DNA from: Pseudomonas chlororaphis subsp. aurantiaca
Lineage (GTDB): Bacteria > Pseudomonadota > Gammaproteobacteria > Pseudomonadales > Pseudomonadaceae
Direction: 5' to 3'
Length of the DNA stretch: 64,000 nt
Assembly: GCF_013466605.1 (NCBI RefSeq)
Contig: NZ_CP059162.1
Coordinates: forward strand, 4,278,001 to 4,342,000
Program-made: the position numbers and the translations under genes
Notes under the pieces: model-generated
What the model was told of the DNA's origin: nothing
Databases searched by the model: none
What the model saw: only the letters and a program-made list of their open reading frames with translations
Shown here: one piece after another, positions 8,827 through 16,297 of the stretch
How positions within the stretch are numbered: position 1 is the first letter of the stretch
Layout: each line of letters starts with the position of its first letter

Positions 8827-8968
8827 CAGCGAAACCCTTCGAACCCCTGCCAGGCTGAGGCCTTTCTACAAGCAGGTGGCGCAGTTGAGCCTGCTGTTCC
8901 TCGGCGGGCTGCTCATGCTGGCAGCCGCCACCGCACTGATGATGGAGTTGGCTTATGGAACGCTCTGA
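8813..8968 (+). CDS. Small single-helix membrane protein of the cio operon
   Basis: A 51-codon reading frame starting at the ATG at 8813, inside the end of cioB, and ending at TGA 8966-8968. The product has a polar N-terminus (about 22 residues) and one hydrophobic helix (SLLFLGGLLMLAAATALMM). It overlaps both the gene before and the gene after by 14 bases, a pattern of coupled translation. Small accessory subunits (CydX, CioZ-type) are common in bd oxidase operons, so a structural role in the oxidase is reasonable, but I do not recognise the sequence family. Confidence 0.6.
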   Translation: MVTIDSETLRTPARLRPFYKQVAQLSLLFLGGLLMLAAATALMMELAYGTL

Positions 8969-9116
8969 GGTATCGAGCACTGAAGGTCCGGCCGCCCCCT
9001 GGTATCGGCGGCTGGCATGGCTGGTGGGTATCTGGTTTGGCAGTGTGCTGGCCCTGGGTGCGGTGGCCAGCCTGCTGCGGCTGATGATGCAGATGGCCGG
9101 GATGAGCAGTCACTGA
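8955..9116 (+). CDS. DUF2474-like small membrane protein (bd oxidase accessory candidate)
   Basis: 53 codons from the ATG at 8955, overlapping the previous small gene by 14 bases. The product has a short acidic start, then WYRRLAWLVGIWFGSVLALG, one membrane helix, and a Met-rich tail (LRLMMQMAGM). The pattern WxRRLxWLVxIW followed by one helix matches my recollection of DUF2474, a family found after cydB-like genes. It is the last gene of the cio unit, before a strong terminator. It is probably an assembly or stability subunit of the oxidase; no experimental role is known to me. Confidence 0.7.
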   Translation: MERSEVSSTEGPAAPWYRRLAWLVGIWFGSVLALGAVASLLRLMMQMAGMSSH

Positions 9117-9193
9117 TTGCTGGCTGCACCGGTAAGGCCCGGCACATTTTTAGGCACCGGCACCTTTCTCGGTTTGTGGTTTCAATCAGCCAG

Positions 9194-9237
9194 ATGCAAA
9201 GAGCCCGCGAGGCCCTTACCTCGCGGGCTCTTTGCAT
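9194..9237. terminator. Bidirectional terminator, 19-bp perfect stem
   Basis: Bases 9194-9212 pair perfectly with 9219-9237 around a six-base loop. It lies between the converging cio unit and the DyP peroxidase gene. T-rich ends on both strands (CTTTGCAT) make it usable in both directions. Confidence 0.85.
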
Positions 9238-9242
9238 CCGGA

Positions 9243-10196
9243 TCAGGGCTGGCGTTCGGCCAACGCTTCCAGCAGATCGGCCGAAGGCACGAAGAACAGG
9301 CCGCCGGTCACCGCCGTGCTGAAATCCAGCAAACGGTCATAGTTGCCCGCCGGCCGGCCGACAAACATGTTCTCGAGCATCTGCTCCATGGGCTCCGGCG
9401 AACGCGCGTAGCCGATGAAATAGGTGCCGAACTCCCCCGCCCCGGGCCGGCCGAACGGCATGTTGTCGCGCAGGATCTTCACCTCTTCGCCGTCCTTGGT
9501 GATGGTGGTCAAGGCACTGTGGGAAGAGGTCGGCTTGACGGCATCGTCGAGTTCGATATCGGACAGTTTCTTGCGCCCGATAATGCGTTCCTGGGCCTCG
9601 ACCGACAGCTCGTTCCAGGCGTTCATGTTATGCAGATACTTCTGCACCAGCACATAACTGCCGCCACTGAACGCCGGATCTTCATCGCCGACCAGGGTGA
9701 ACTCGATGGCCTTGCGCCCGACCGGGTTTTCCGTGCCATCGACAAAACCGATGATGCTGCGCATGTCGAAATAGCGGAAACCCTGCACCTCATCGACCAC
9801 CGAGATCGCATCGCCCAGTGCCGCGATCAGTTGCGTCGCCAGTTCGAAACACAGGTCCATCTGGTCCGCGCGAATGTGCAGCAGGATGTCGCCCGGGGTC
9901 GCCACGGCCCGGCGCTCGTGCGGGCCGAACTCGCGAAAGGCGTGCAGGGACGCCGGGCGCGGGCCGCCAAACAGCCGGTCCCAGGCCGCCGAAGCAAAAC
10001 CGCAGACACACGACAGGTTACCCGCGGGCACCCGCTTGCCAACCGAACGGGTGAGGCCCGCCACATCTTCGCACCAGCCCCGTACCTTGGCGGCGGCGTC
10101 ACTGCCAGGGGCCAGGGTGGCGACGATAAAGATCGCGCTGCTGGTAATCGGGTCGCAGACGGATTGCGGTTCAGGACTGGTGTCGGATATTGGCAT
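9243..10196 (-). CDS. DyP-type haem peroxidase (YfeX-like)
   Basis: 317 residues from the ATG at 10196 (MPISDTSPEPQ); an earlier in-frame start gives only extra residues of no family likeness. The hallmark GFVDGTENP carries the catalytic Asp153. TSSHSALT supplies the probable proximal haem ligand His226, and LRDNMPFG the distal Arg243. These proteins oxidise dyes and phenolics with hydrogen peroxide; bacterial YfeX forms may instead handle porphyrins. No signal peptide is seen, so it is cytoplasmic unless loaded into an encapsulin, and no encapsulin gene is present here. It stands alone, convergent with the cio unit. Confidence 0.92.
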   Translation of the reverse strand: MPISDTSPEPQSVCDPITSSAIFIVATLAPGSDAAAKVRGWCEDVAGLTRSVGKRVPAGNLSCVCGFASAAWDRLFGGPRPASLHAFREFGPHERRAVATPGDILLHIRADQMDLCFELATQLIAALGDAISVVDEVQGFRYFDMRSIIGFVDGTENPVGRKAIEFTLVGDEDPAFSGGSYVLVQKYLHNMNAWNELSVEAQERIIGRKKLSDIELDDAVKPTSSHSALTTITKDGEEVKILRDNMPFGRPGAGEFGTYFIGYARSPEPMEQMLENMFVGRPAGNYDRLLDFSTAVTGGLFFVPSADLLEALAERQP

Positions 10197-10280
10197 GTTC
10201 TGTACTCGGCGGAACGGGATAGAAGGACCGCAGAGTAGCAAACAATCGCCCAGTCACAGCGCCTGAGTGGACCGCGGCGC

Positions 10281-11177
10281 TTACTGCGCCGCCACCCGAC
10301 GACGCAAGCCCAGGCTCCAGCCCTGCTGCATGCCGGCCGCCGCCAGCAGGATGGCGATCACGCCGATCCATTGCAGTAACTCCAGGCGATGGCCGAAAGC
10401 GAACCAGTCGACGAAGATCGCCGCGATCGGATAGATGAACGACAGCGCGCCTGTCAGCGCGGTCGGCAGTTTCTGGATCGCGCCGTACAACAGCACGTAC
10501 ATTACCCCGGTGTGCACGATGCCCAGGGTCAGCAGGCTGGCCCAGGCCCCCGGCGCCGTAGGCAGCGCGGAAAGATTGGCCCAGGGCGCCAGCAGCAACA
10601 CCCCGGTGCAGACCTGGATCAGCGCGATCAGGTGCGGCGGCGTGCCGGTCAGGCGCTTGATCAACAGCGCGGCGAAGGCATACAGCAGGGCCGCCCCCAG
10701 CGCCAGGGCGATCCCCAGCAGATAGTCATTGCCCCCCGCTCCCTGCTCGCCATGGGCACTGACGATGGCGAGCATCCCGGCAAAGGAAATGCTCAGCCAG
10801 AACAGTTTCTGCGCGGTGATTTTCTCGCCGAGGAACAGCGCCGCCAGCCCCACCAGCATGAACGGCTGGACGTTATAGACCGCGGTTCCGATGGCGATCG
10901 AGGCCCGGGAATAGGAGGCGAACAGCAGCACCCAGTTGCCAACGATGGCGACACCACTGAGCACGGCGAGGAGAAAGGTGGTGCGCGTCAGGATGCCAGG
11001 GCGCAGAAAGCCGAAGCCGGCGCAGATCAGCAGCAGGGTCGCGGCACCGAACACGCAGCGCCAGAACACCACGTCCAGCACCGGCTGCCCGGACACCAGC
11101 ACGAACCAGCCGATGGTCCCGGAAATCAACATGGCGGCGGTCATTTCCAGTGAGCCGCGGCGTAACAATTTGTCCAT
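10281..11177 (-). CDS. EamA/DMT-superfamily exporter
   Basis: 298 residues from the ATG at 11177, preceded by GAGGAG; upstream codons are non-conserved. About ten hydrophobic helices form two EamA repeats, the second beginning near residue 150 (LLGIALALGAALLYAFAALL). Such carriers export amino acids or other metabolites across the inner membrane. The gene is divergent from an Lrp-type regulator 132 bases away, an arrangement typical of an amino-acid exporter controlled by its neighbour. The substrate cannot be read from the sequence. Confidence 0.88.
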   Translation of the reverse strand: MDKLLRRGSLEMTAAMLISGTIGWFVLVSGQPVLDVVFWRCVFGAATLLLICAGFGFLRPGILTRTTFLLAVLSGVAIVGNWVLLFASYSRASIAIGTAVYNVQPFMLVGLAALFLGEKITAQKLFWLSISFAGMLAIVSAHGEQGAGGNDYLLGIALALGAALLYAFAALLIKRLTGTPPHLIALIQVCTGVLLLAPWANLSALPTAPGAWASLLTLGIVHTGVMYVLLYGAIQKLPTALTGALSFIYPIAAIFVDWFAFGHRLELLQWIGVIAILLAAAGMQQGWSLGLRRRVAAQ

Positions 11178-11309
11178 GATCACTCTCCTCAACAAGAGCC
11201 AAAAGTATGACAATCGACTCCTGCCCCGCTCAAGACTCAACGGCAGGCTAAAATCGGCTTACACCTTTTTTATAAAGGTATTTCTTAGGTTTTACCTAAT
11301 GAGGCTGAC

Positions 11310-11747
11310 ATGATCGACGAGATTGACCAGGCGCTGATCAGCGCCCTGATGGAAGACTCACGCCGTTCGCTCAAGGCGCTGGCGCAGATCAGCGGGCTGT
11401 CCTCGCCCAGCGTCGCCGAACGACTGCGACGCCTGGAAGAGCGCGGCGTGCTCAAGGCCTATACCGTCGAAATCGACCCCAGGTTCTTCGGCTATCAGTT
11501 GCAGGCCATCGTGCGTATCCGGCCGCTGCCCGGGAAACTCCAGGAAGTCGAACGACAGATCCTGGCCATCCCCGAGTTCACCGAATGCGACAAGGTCACA
11601 GGCGAAGACTGCTTTATCGCCCGCCTGCATGTGCGCGACATGGAGCAACTGGACAACCTGCTCGACCACCTCAACAGCTGCGCGGAAACCAACACCGCGA
11701 TCGTCAAGAAAAGCCCGGTGAAACGGCGATTGCCGCCGATGGCGTAA
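11310..11747 (+). CDS. Lrp/AsnC-family transcriptional regulator
   Basis: 145 residues. It has an N-terminal winged helix-turn-helix (DEIDQALISALMEDSRRSLK, then GLSSPSVAERLRRLEERGV) and a C-terminal RAM ligand-binding domain (VRIRPLPGKLQEVE through CDKVTGEDCFIARLHV). Family members bind amino acids and often control a divergent transporter, here the DMT exporter. The shared 132-base intergenic region is AT-richer than its flanks and is the likely operator. The effector is unknown. Confidence 0.92.
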   Translation: MIDEIDQALISALMEDSRRSLKALAQISGLSSPSVAERLRRLEERGVLKAYTVEIDPRFFGYQLQAIVRIRPLPGKLQEVERQILAIPEFTECDKVTGEDCFIARLHVRDMEQLDNLLDHLNSCAETNTAIVKKSPVKRRLPPMA

Positions 11748-11829
11748 CGCACGAGCTCACACACGGCGCTTGTCCCTGGCGCCTAAAAACTGGCTAGACT
11801 CAGGGCCTCATCGACGAAGGATTCGCCCC

Positions 11830-12159
11830 GTGAAGACCTCTTTTCTGTTGCTGGCGGCATTGATGCTCTCAGGTTGTGGAACCATCGATACCGTCTTCAG
11901 GGAGGATGCGGTGGCCAGCCAGAAACTCAAGGAGCGAAAATCGTACTGCGGTGGAGTCCCGCGCATCTACAGTGGCGTGACTTATGACTTCTGCAGCATG
12001 CACGCCCCTGTGCCAGAAAACGGAAGAATTCCCACCGGCCCTGCCTCGACCCAAGCCATCCTGCTCGACATGGCCGTTTCAGGCGTGCTCGACACCTTGC
12101 TGCTGCCCTACACCATCTATCAGCAACAAACCGACGGCAGCCTGATCATTGCCGAATAA
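11830..12159 (+). CDS. YceK/YidQ-like lipoprotein
   Basis: 109 residues from the GTG at 11830, which gives an ideal lipoprotein signal: KTSFLLLAALMLSGC with the lipobox LSGC. A longer frame from 11770 would bury this signal. The mature part contains YSGVTYDFC and ends in VLDTLLLPYTIYQQQ, the pattern of the DUF1375/YceK family. Function is unknown; it should be anchored in the outer or inner membrane facing the periplasm. It converges with yccA, with a terminator between them. Confidence 0.8.
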   Translation: MKTSFLLLAALMLSGCGTIDTVFREDAVASQKLKERKSYCGGVPRIYSGVTYDFCSMHAPVPENGRIPTGPASTQAILLDMAVSGVLDTLLLPYTIYQQQTDGSLIIAE

Positions 12160-12240
12160 TCTCCCCTTACAGCAACAAATGCTGCCCGTGCGCCACAATT
12201 CGTGCCGGCCTCTGGCCGAACGACCAGATCGCAGACAACA

Positions 12241-12264
12241 AAAAGCCCGCCGAAGCGGGCTTTT
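12241..12264. terminator. Bidirectional terminator
   Basis: AAAAGCCCGC and GCGGGCTTTT pair perfectly around a CGAA tetraloop, between the converging lipoprotein gene and yccA. A-rich and T-rich flanks serve both strands. Confidence 0.9.
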
Positions 12265-12282
12265 CTGTTTCAGGGCTGGCGA

Positions 12283-12954
12283 TCAGTCGTCGCGACCCAT
12301 GATGCCGAACAGCTGCAACAGGCTGACGAACAGGTTGTAGATCGATACATACAGGCTGATGGTCGCCATGATGTAGTTCCGCTCGCCGCCATGGATGATG
12401 GCGCTGGTCTGGTACAGGATGCACACCGAGGAGAACAGCACGAAGCCCGCGCTGATCGCCAGTTGCAGGCCGCTGATCTGGAAGAACAGGCTGGCCAGCG
12501 TCGCGCCCAACAGGACGAAGAAACCGGCGGTGATGAAACCACCGAGGAAGCTCATGTCCTTGCGGCTGATCAGCACATAGGCCGACAGGCCACCGAACAC
12601 CAGCGCGGTCATCGCAAAGGCCGAGCTGACCACTTCCGCGCCGCCCTGCATGCCCAGGTAACGGTTGAGGATCGGGCCGAGCAGAAAGCCCATGAAACCG
12701 GTCAAGGCAAACGCCGACACCAGGCCCCAGGCCGAATCACGGAGTTTGTTGGTGAGGAAGAACAGACCGTAGAAACCGATCAGCACCACGAAAATATTCG
12801 GATAACCGACCCGCATCTGCTGGGCCACGTAAGCCATCACGCCACTGAAGGCGAGAGTGAGAGCGAGTAGGCCGTAGGTGTTGCGCAGGACGCGGCTAAC
12901 TTCTAGCTGCTCGGCCTGCACGCTGTTATTAACTGCGTAATCCTGTTCGCGCAT
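12283..12954 (-). CDS. yccA: Bax-inhibitor-1/YccA-family membrane protein
   Basis: 223 residues with seven hydrophobic helices and the family-typical end YVSIYNLFVSLLQLFGI. It begins MREQDYAV and reaches its first helix at residue 27. In Escherichia coli YccA is a substrate and modulator of the FtsH protease in the inner membrane. Here it lies beside tRNA-Ser, in an order that from memory is also found in other Pseudomonas genomes. It reads away from the tRNA. Confidence 0.92.
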   Translation of the reverse strand: MREQDYAVNNSVQAEQLEVSRVLRNTYGLLALTLAFSGVMAYVAQQMRVGYPNIFVVLIGFYGLFFLTNKLRDSAWGLVSAFALTGFMGFLLGPILNRYLGMQGGAEVVSSAFAMTALVFGGLSAYVLISRKDMSFLGGFITAGFFVLLGATLASLFFQISGLQLAISAGFVLFSSVCILYQTSAIIHGGERNYIMATISLYVSIYNLFVSLLQLFGIMGRDD

Positions 12955-13031
12955 GGCGACACTCCTGTTGGTTTGAAACGTTCAGTGGCAAAGATCATAA
13001 CAGACGCTCTGCAACAAGCTATGCACAGAGT

Positions 13032-13059
13032 TTGACAGTGTGTTTCATTCAGGTATTAT
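13032..13059 (+). promoter_or_regulatory. Sigma-70 promoter of tRNA-Ser
   Basis: TTGACA at 13032-13037, a 16-base spacer and TATTAT at 13054-13059, followed 18 bases later by the tRNA 5' end. The bases after the -10 (GCGCCCGC) resemble a GC-rich discriminator of stringently controlled stable-RNA promoters. Confidence 0.8.
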
Positions 13060-13077
13060 GGCGCCCGCAACAAAAAC

Positions 13078-13165
13078 GGAGGTGTGGCCGAGTGGTTTAA
13101 GGCAACGGTCTTGAAAACCGTCGACTGTAACAGGTCCATGAGTTCGAATCCCATCGCCTCCGCCA
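13078..13165 (+). tRNA. tRNA-Ser(UGA)
   Basis: An 88-base class II tRNA. The acceptor stem GGAGGTG pairs with CGCCTCC (one G-T pair). The anticodon loop CTTGAAA reads UCA codons. A long variable arm (CGACTGTAACAGGTCC region) and the T arm GTTCGAATCC are visible. The discriminator is G and CCA is encoded. The tRNA-Ser identity follows from the variable arm and anticodon. Confidence 0.97.
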
Positions 13166-13178
13166 TATTCGTCACGCT

Positions 13179-13206
13179 AAAGCCCCGATTATTCGGGGCT
13201 TTTTCG
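13179..13206 (+). terminator. Terminator after tRNA-Ser
   Basis: AAGCCCCGA and TCGGGGCTT pair around a short loop and are followed by TTTTCG, 14 bases after the tRNA CCA end. Confidence 0.9.
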
Positions 13207-13257
13207 TTTCTGGCGGACAGAATCCAGAGCACCTCAACAAGCCGCCATCTCCTTCTA

Positions 13258-13277
13258 TTTTAGGACGCGTCCTAAAA
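13258..13277. promoter_or_regulatory. Perfect 20-base palindrome
   Basis: TTTTAGGACGCGTCCTAAAA is its own reverse complement. It has no loop, so it is more likely a protein-binding site than a terminator. No adjacent gene obviously uses it. Confidence 0.5.
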
Positions 13278-13862
13278 CTATGTGCTTGCGATTGAATTCT
13301 GTACGCATCACCACATCCCCCGACCAAATCGGCGTTATCCCAATGACGCATACTTCGACTCCCCTCCTTTGGCATCCTGCCGACCGAACACAACCCTCTC
13401 AAACACAAGACGTCTTCACAACTGATCAAGCCTGGAGGTTCAGTTCTGGCTCATCATCCCCCAGAGAAAGGACTATCCTACCGCTCGTCTTATCCCTCAG
13501 GCTTGACCAGCCGGCGTATGCGTGTAATCGCTAAGGAACTGAATACGGCCACCTTCCACAACCAGTCGAGCCAGATGGTCATCATCTCGCATGGCATCCT
13601 CACTCCGAATTTGTCAGCACGCAGGCAGACAGAAACGCCCCACTACGGTCATTGATCGGATCCAGAACATCCGCTTTGTCAACGCGCAGCTATAAACAAA
13701 TGGTGACGTAGCAAGGCAGATTATTGAAAACAACCACTAATCTGAACTGTATTTTTTTACTAAGACTGAATCTTGACTTTATAAAAACCATTAAATAAAG
13801 CAGGAAAAACACTTACTCATCTCATACTGAGCAACCGCTCATCCACTGCCCGCAAACACTAT

Positions 13863-13890
13863 TTGACCCCCCACTTCCTGGGCCTATAGT
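13863..13890 (+). promoter_or_regulatory. Candidate promoter of the PixA/AidA-like gene
   Basis: TTGACC, 16-base spacer, TATAGT. It would give a 5' leader of about 75 bases before the ATG at 13972, which is preceded by GAAGGAGAG. Confidence 0.6.
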
Positions 13891-13971
13891 CAATTTGCAA
13901 ACCGCTTAACAAGAAGTAATTCACTGTTCGTTGAGATCATCACCCTCTAGCCCAGACGAAGGAGAGTCATA

Positions 13972-14508
13972 ATGGGAATTATCGTTGATGTGCTAACCGT
14001 TGTAGACGTAGACACCATCATTCAATATTACAGCGAGAAAGGACACCCAGACATCAGTACTAACCGCAAACAGCCGACGATGCTTAGTTATGAACTGGCC
14101 CAAAAAACAATCCATATGCTTGCCAAGTTCAGCAACGGACTCCAACACCAGGGAACCGGTAACTTATATCTCCCGGTAGACGCTGGTGACGTCATTCGAT
14201 GGCGCGCAACAGACATCGCAAAGAACCTAGGCAATGCAGTGATACTCGATCGTTTCAAAATTATTGCCTCTCACCCTCAGGGCATCATTGCTCAACCTAA
14301 ACTACGGCCAGTCACTGACAATGTGTCATCGCTCAACCCCAACGATCCAGACGGACCACCGACTCCGCAGATGATTACTACCAATGCATGGGAGGCTACT
14401 GCAGAGGCCAGAGGCACCGTAACATACACATGGTCTTTTGTTATCGTCGACAGGCATAACAAAGTCATTGGGTGCTGCGAGTGGGATCCGACACTCAACA
14501 TCGATTAA
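13972..14508 (+). CDS. PixA/AidA-family protein (inclusion-body protein family)
   Basis: 178 residues; the start follows AAGGAGAG. It opens with IVDVLTVVDVDTIIQYY, matching the N-terminus of AidA and PixA proteins, and has GTGNLYLPVDAGDVIRWRAT and a final VTYTWSFVIVDRHNKVIGCCEWDPTL, also family-like. PixA forms crystalline inclusions in Xenorhabdus; AidA is quorum-sensing-controlled in Burkholderia and Ralstonia and affects host interaction. The biochemical role is unknown. No signal peptide is present. The base composition is richer in A+T than neighbouring genes, which fits acquisition by transfer beside the tRNA. It has its own promoter and a very strong terminator, so it is a one-gene unit. 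Confidence 0.8.
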   Translation: MGIIVDVLTVVDVDTIIQYYSEKGHPDISTNRKQPTMLSYELAQKTIHMLAKFSNGLQHQGTGNLYLPVDAGDVIRWRATDIAKNLGNAVILDRFKIIASHPQGIIAQPKLRPVTDNVSSLNPNDPDGPPTPQMITTNAWEATAEARGTVTYTWSFVIVDRHNKVIGCCEWDPTLNID

Positions 14509-14528
14509 CCTGGACGACCATTAGTTAG

Positions 14529-14566
14529 CAAGACTCTCGCCCGACATAAATCGGGCGAGAGTCTTG
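14529..14566 (+). terminator. Terminator after the PixA/AidA-like gene
   Basis: A perfect 16-base stem (14529-14544 with 14551-14566) around the loop CATAAA. It lacks a long T run but is very stable. Confidence 0.75.
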
Positions 14567-15062
14567 ATACTGCTCATCCCTTACAAAAGCCGATCTTTTA
14601 CATACTCCCTACTTGCAGTACCAAGTTGCCTACTCTGAGCGCTGAAACTCCAAGTACTCGATACGTGTCAGAAAAACCAGCTTGCAGAAACGTCCATTGC
14701 ATACGCTTGACACGCAACCAGCGCGATCAGTCCTTGGTCACCGTCGCCGGTACAGGCTTAGCCAGTGCACACGGTTGCGGATGATCAGCGTGCCGTCGTC
14801 GCCATGCTCGCTCCCAGTGCTGCCAAGCATACCGCCGCCATCGGGCGAACACGGGACCTGCGTGCGCCCTCCCTTCAAGCACAAGGCTGAAGCTGCCAGT
14901 TACGCGGTACTCACCAACACCGAGCCGCTCGACGCTCAAACCGCGCGCTTCGTTACCAGCCTCCCTGCCAGTTCTCATCAATGAAGATTGTGACAGCATC
15001 TCCCTGCAAGAGCGGAAACAGGCTCCAGATACAAAGAGCCCAGCACTCGGGCTGGGCTTCGA
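14567..15062. other. Region with no intact gene between the PixA-like gene and a small phage-like gene
   Basis: About 500 bases. The only coding signal is a broken minus-strand fragment at 14727-14999 (listed separately). I see no RNA gene. Confidence 0.6.
14727..14999 (-). pseudogene. Possible decayed phage tail-fibre fragment
   Basis: A minus-strand open stretch contains ARGLSVERLGVGEYRVTGSF, which by eye resembles the repeat near the end of Pseudomonas phage and pyocin tail-fibre proteins (GLSVRRLGxGxYxxSG type). After residue about 45 that frame loses any likeness, while the alternative frame over about 14740-14835 reads GDDGTLIIRNRVHW, similar to the next conserved part (DGSLLIRTYHR type). 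This points to a frameshifted remnant. No ribosome site or proper start is present. The likeness is from memory and weak. Confidence 0.35.
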
Positions 15063-15254
15063 TTATTTTCTGCATGCCATCATTTTGTCGGCGAGCGTCT
15101 TGGCTCTTTCGACCAACAGGTTCTGCCGGTCTGCGTGAGTGGTCTCTCCTACAATCGGTGCCGTCAGATGGCTTTCCGCAATCAGCGCAGCACAGAAGTA
15201 TTGATCCCAGACCCTTTGCTCCGACGCTTGCTTGCCCACTTGGTCAGCGATCAT
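15063..15254 (-). CDS. Small hypothetical protein, phage-region type
   Basis: 63 residues from the ATG at 15254, directly after AAAAGGAG. The sequence has a central WDQYFCAALIAE and a helical end (LLVERAKTLADKMMA). Short proteins with a WDxYFxAAL core are, in my recollection, common in Pseudomonas prophage and pyocin clusters, but no function is known. It lies beside the possible tail-fibre remnant, in the same direction, which supports a phage origin. Confidence 0.6.
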   Translation of the reverse strand: MIADQVGKQASEQRVWDQYFCAALIAESHLTAPIVGETTHADRQNLLVERAKTLADKMMACRK

Positions 15255-15405
15255 ATGCGGCTCCTTTTGACGAGGTAGCCCCACCATTTTACGCCTCAAC
15301 CAAGGGTAGCCTCCGTTGTAACGGATAGTCGGCAAGTGGTGTGGTCCGGCCGCTGCTCAGGTTACCAGCGTGATTGCGTTGTGTTCAGCGTCGAGGCATC
15401 ACCGG

Positions 15406-15642
15406 TCATTGAACCTTCTGCCCGTTACCAATCTTCTTGGCCCTGTCGATCCCCCACTCAAACGCATCCTCCATATCCAGGCCATCCGGGGCCAGGTCAT
15501 TGTCTTCGACAATAACGCTGCCATCCGGCTTGTAGATGCCGATGAACATCTTGAGCGAGCCATCTCTGAGGATCTCTGATCGCACCTTGATCTTGCACCC
15601 ATTGGAAAGGGTTTCACTGTGGTTCAAATGACGCTCAGTCAT
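15406..15642 (-). CDS. Small hypothetical protein
   Basis: 78 residues from the ATG at 15642 (MTERHLNHSETL), preceded by GAGGG. A mostly beta pattern (CKIKVRSEILRDGSLKMFIGIY) is followed by PDGSVIVEDND and an acidic helix. There is no signal peptide or membrane helix. I do not recognise the family. It may be a single-gene unit; about 150 bases separate it from the next minus-strand gene. Confidence 0.55.
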   Translation of the reverse strand: MTERHLNHSETLSNGCKIKVRSEILRDGSLKMFIGIYKPDGSVIVEDNDLAPDGLDMEDAFEWGIDRAKKIGNGQKVQ

Positions 15643-15802
15643 GGCTGCATCCCTCAGTAAATGAAGTTCGAGTAAGGCACAGCCCATTGATTCATGCCAG
15701 TCGATAGGCCCCCATCAAGGGTTAGAGACGACAGGTCAGATTTTCCGAAGGCAATAAAAAGCCCCGCACAGTGGCGAGGCCGTTTTTGTATCTGTCAGCG
15801 CT

Positions 15803-16156
15803 TCAGCCGGCAGGTTTCAGTGGCGCCGGGGCGGCCATGACATAACGGGACATCAGGTAGGCGACCAGGCCGCCCAGCGCCGCGCCCGCCGCATCGGCCA
15901 GAAACAGCGCCAGTTGTGAGGCCGAATGCTGGTAGACCCTGCACATCGCCACCCAGGCGTTTTCCATGAAGCCGGAAGCCCAGTCCCACCCACAGGGGTA
16001 CACCATCAAGAAGACCAGCCCGGCGAGAGTGATCCATCCGGACAACCTGGACGGGGTCTGAGAAAAGACGAACCGGGCCAGCTGGCAGATACCAACAAAG
16101 AGCCAGGCTGCCAGCAGACTTCTCATGAATTGATCGAATAACTCAAAAAAGGCCAT
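15803..16156 (-). CDS. Small multi-pass membrane protein, unknown
   Basis: 117 residues with about three hydrophobic segments: near residues 12-30, 38-55 and 78-105. The middle has YPCGWDWASGFMENAWVAMC, rich in Trp and Cys. It resembles small inner-membrane proteins without a named family. It reads leftward as an apparently isolated gene. A weak hairpin after its end (GCCCCGC...GGCGAGGC, about 15761-15780, then TTTTT) may terminate it. Confidence 0.6.
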   Translation of the reverse strand: MAFFELFDQFMRSLLAAWLFVGICQLARFVFSQTPSRLSGWITLAGLVFLMVYPCGWDWASGFMENAWVAMCRVYQHSASQLALFLADAAGAALGGLVAYLMSRYVMAAPAPLKPAG

Positions 16157-16210
16157 AGCGCCCTACGCTGAAAAATCACCGAACGATGATAGCCATTCGC
16201 GTTGCCATAA

Positions 16211-16236
16211 AAAACCCGACGCAATAGCCGGGTTTT
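16211..16236 (-). terminator. Hairpin after the coiled-coil gene
   Basis: AAAACCCG and CGGGTTTT pair around a 10-base loop; the A-rich left flank gives a U run on the minus strand, downstream of the gene ending at 16298. Confidence 0.7.
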
Positions 16237-16297
16237 CATCAATCGCGTAGCGGTGCCCACGGGTGGAGCCGCGAATCCGGGCCTGCGCCGAGCCCCT

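Larger units (their letters stand above)
13207..13971. other. Gene-poor region after tRNA-Ser
   Basis: About 765 bases with no convincing gene; the last 250 are AT-rich. It contains a perfect 20-base palindrome and a promoter for the PixA-like gene (listed separately). On the minus strand a tiny frame at 13497-13592 (31 codons, starting MRDDDHLARLVVEGG) has a GAGG site before it and follows another short open stretch that ends in VLTNSE; these look like scraps of older genes. No copy of the tRNA 3' end was found to mark an attachment site. Confidence 0.6.

Noticed and set aside
13280..13534. 84-codon plus-strand frame after tRNA-Ser
   Set aside because: No ribosome site, low-complexity Ser/Thr/Pro composition and no family likeness.
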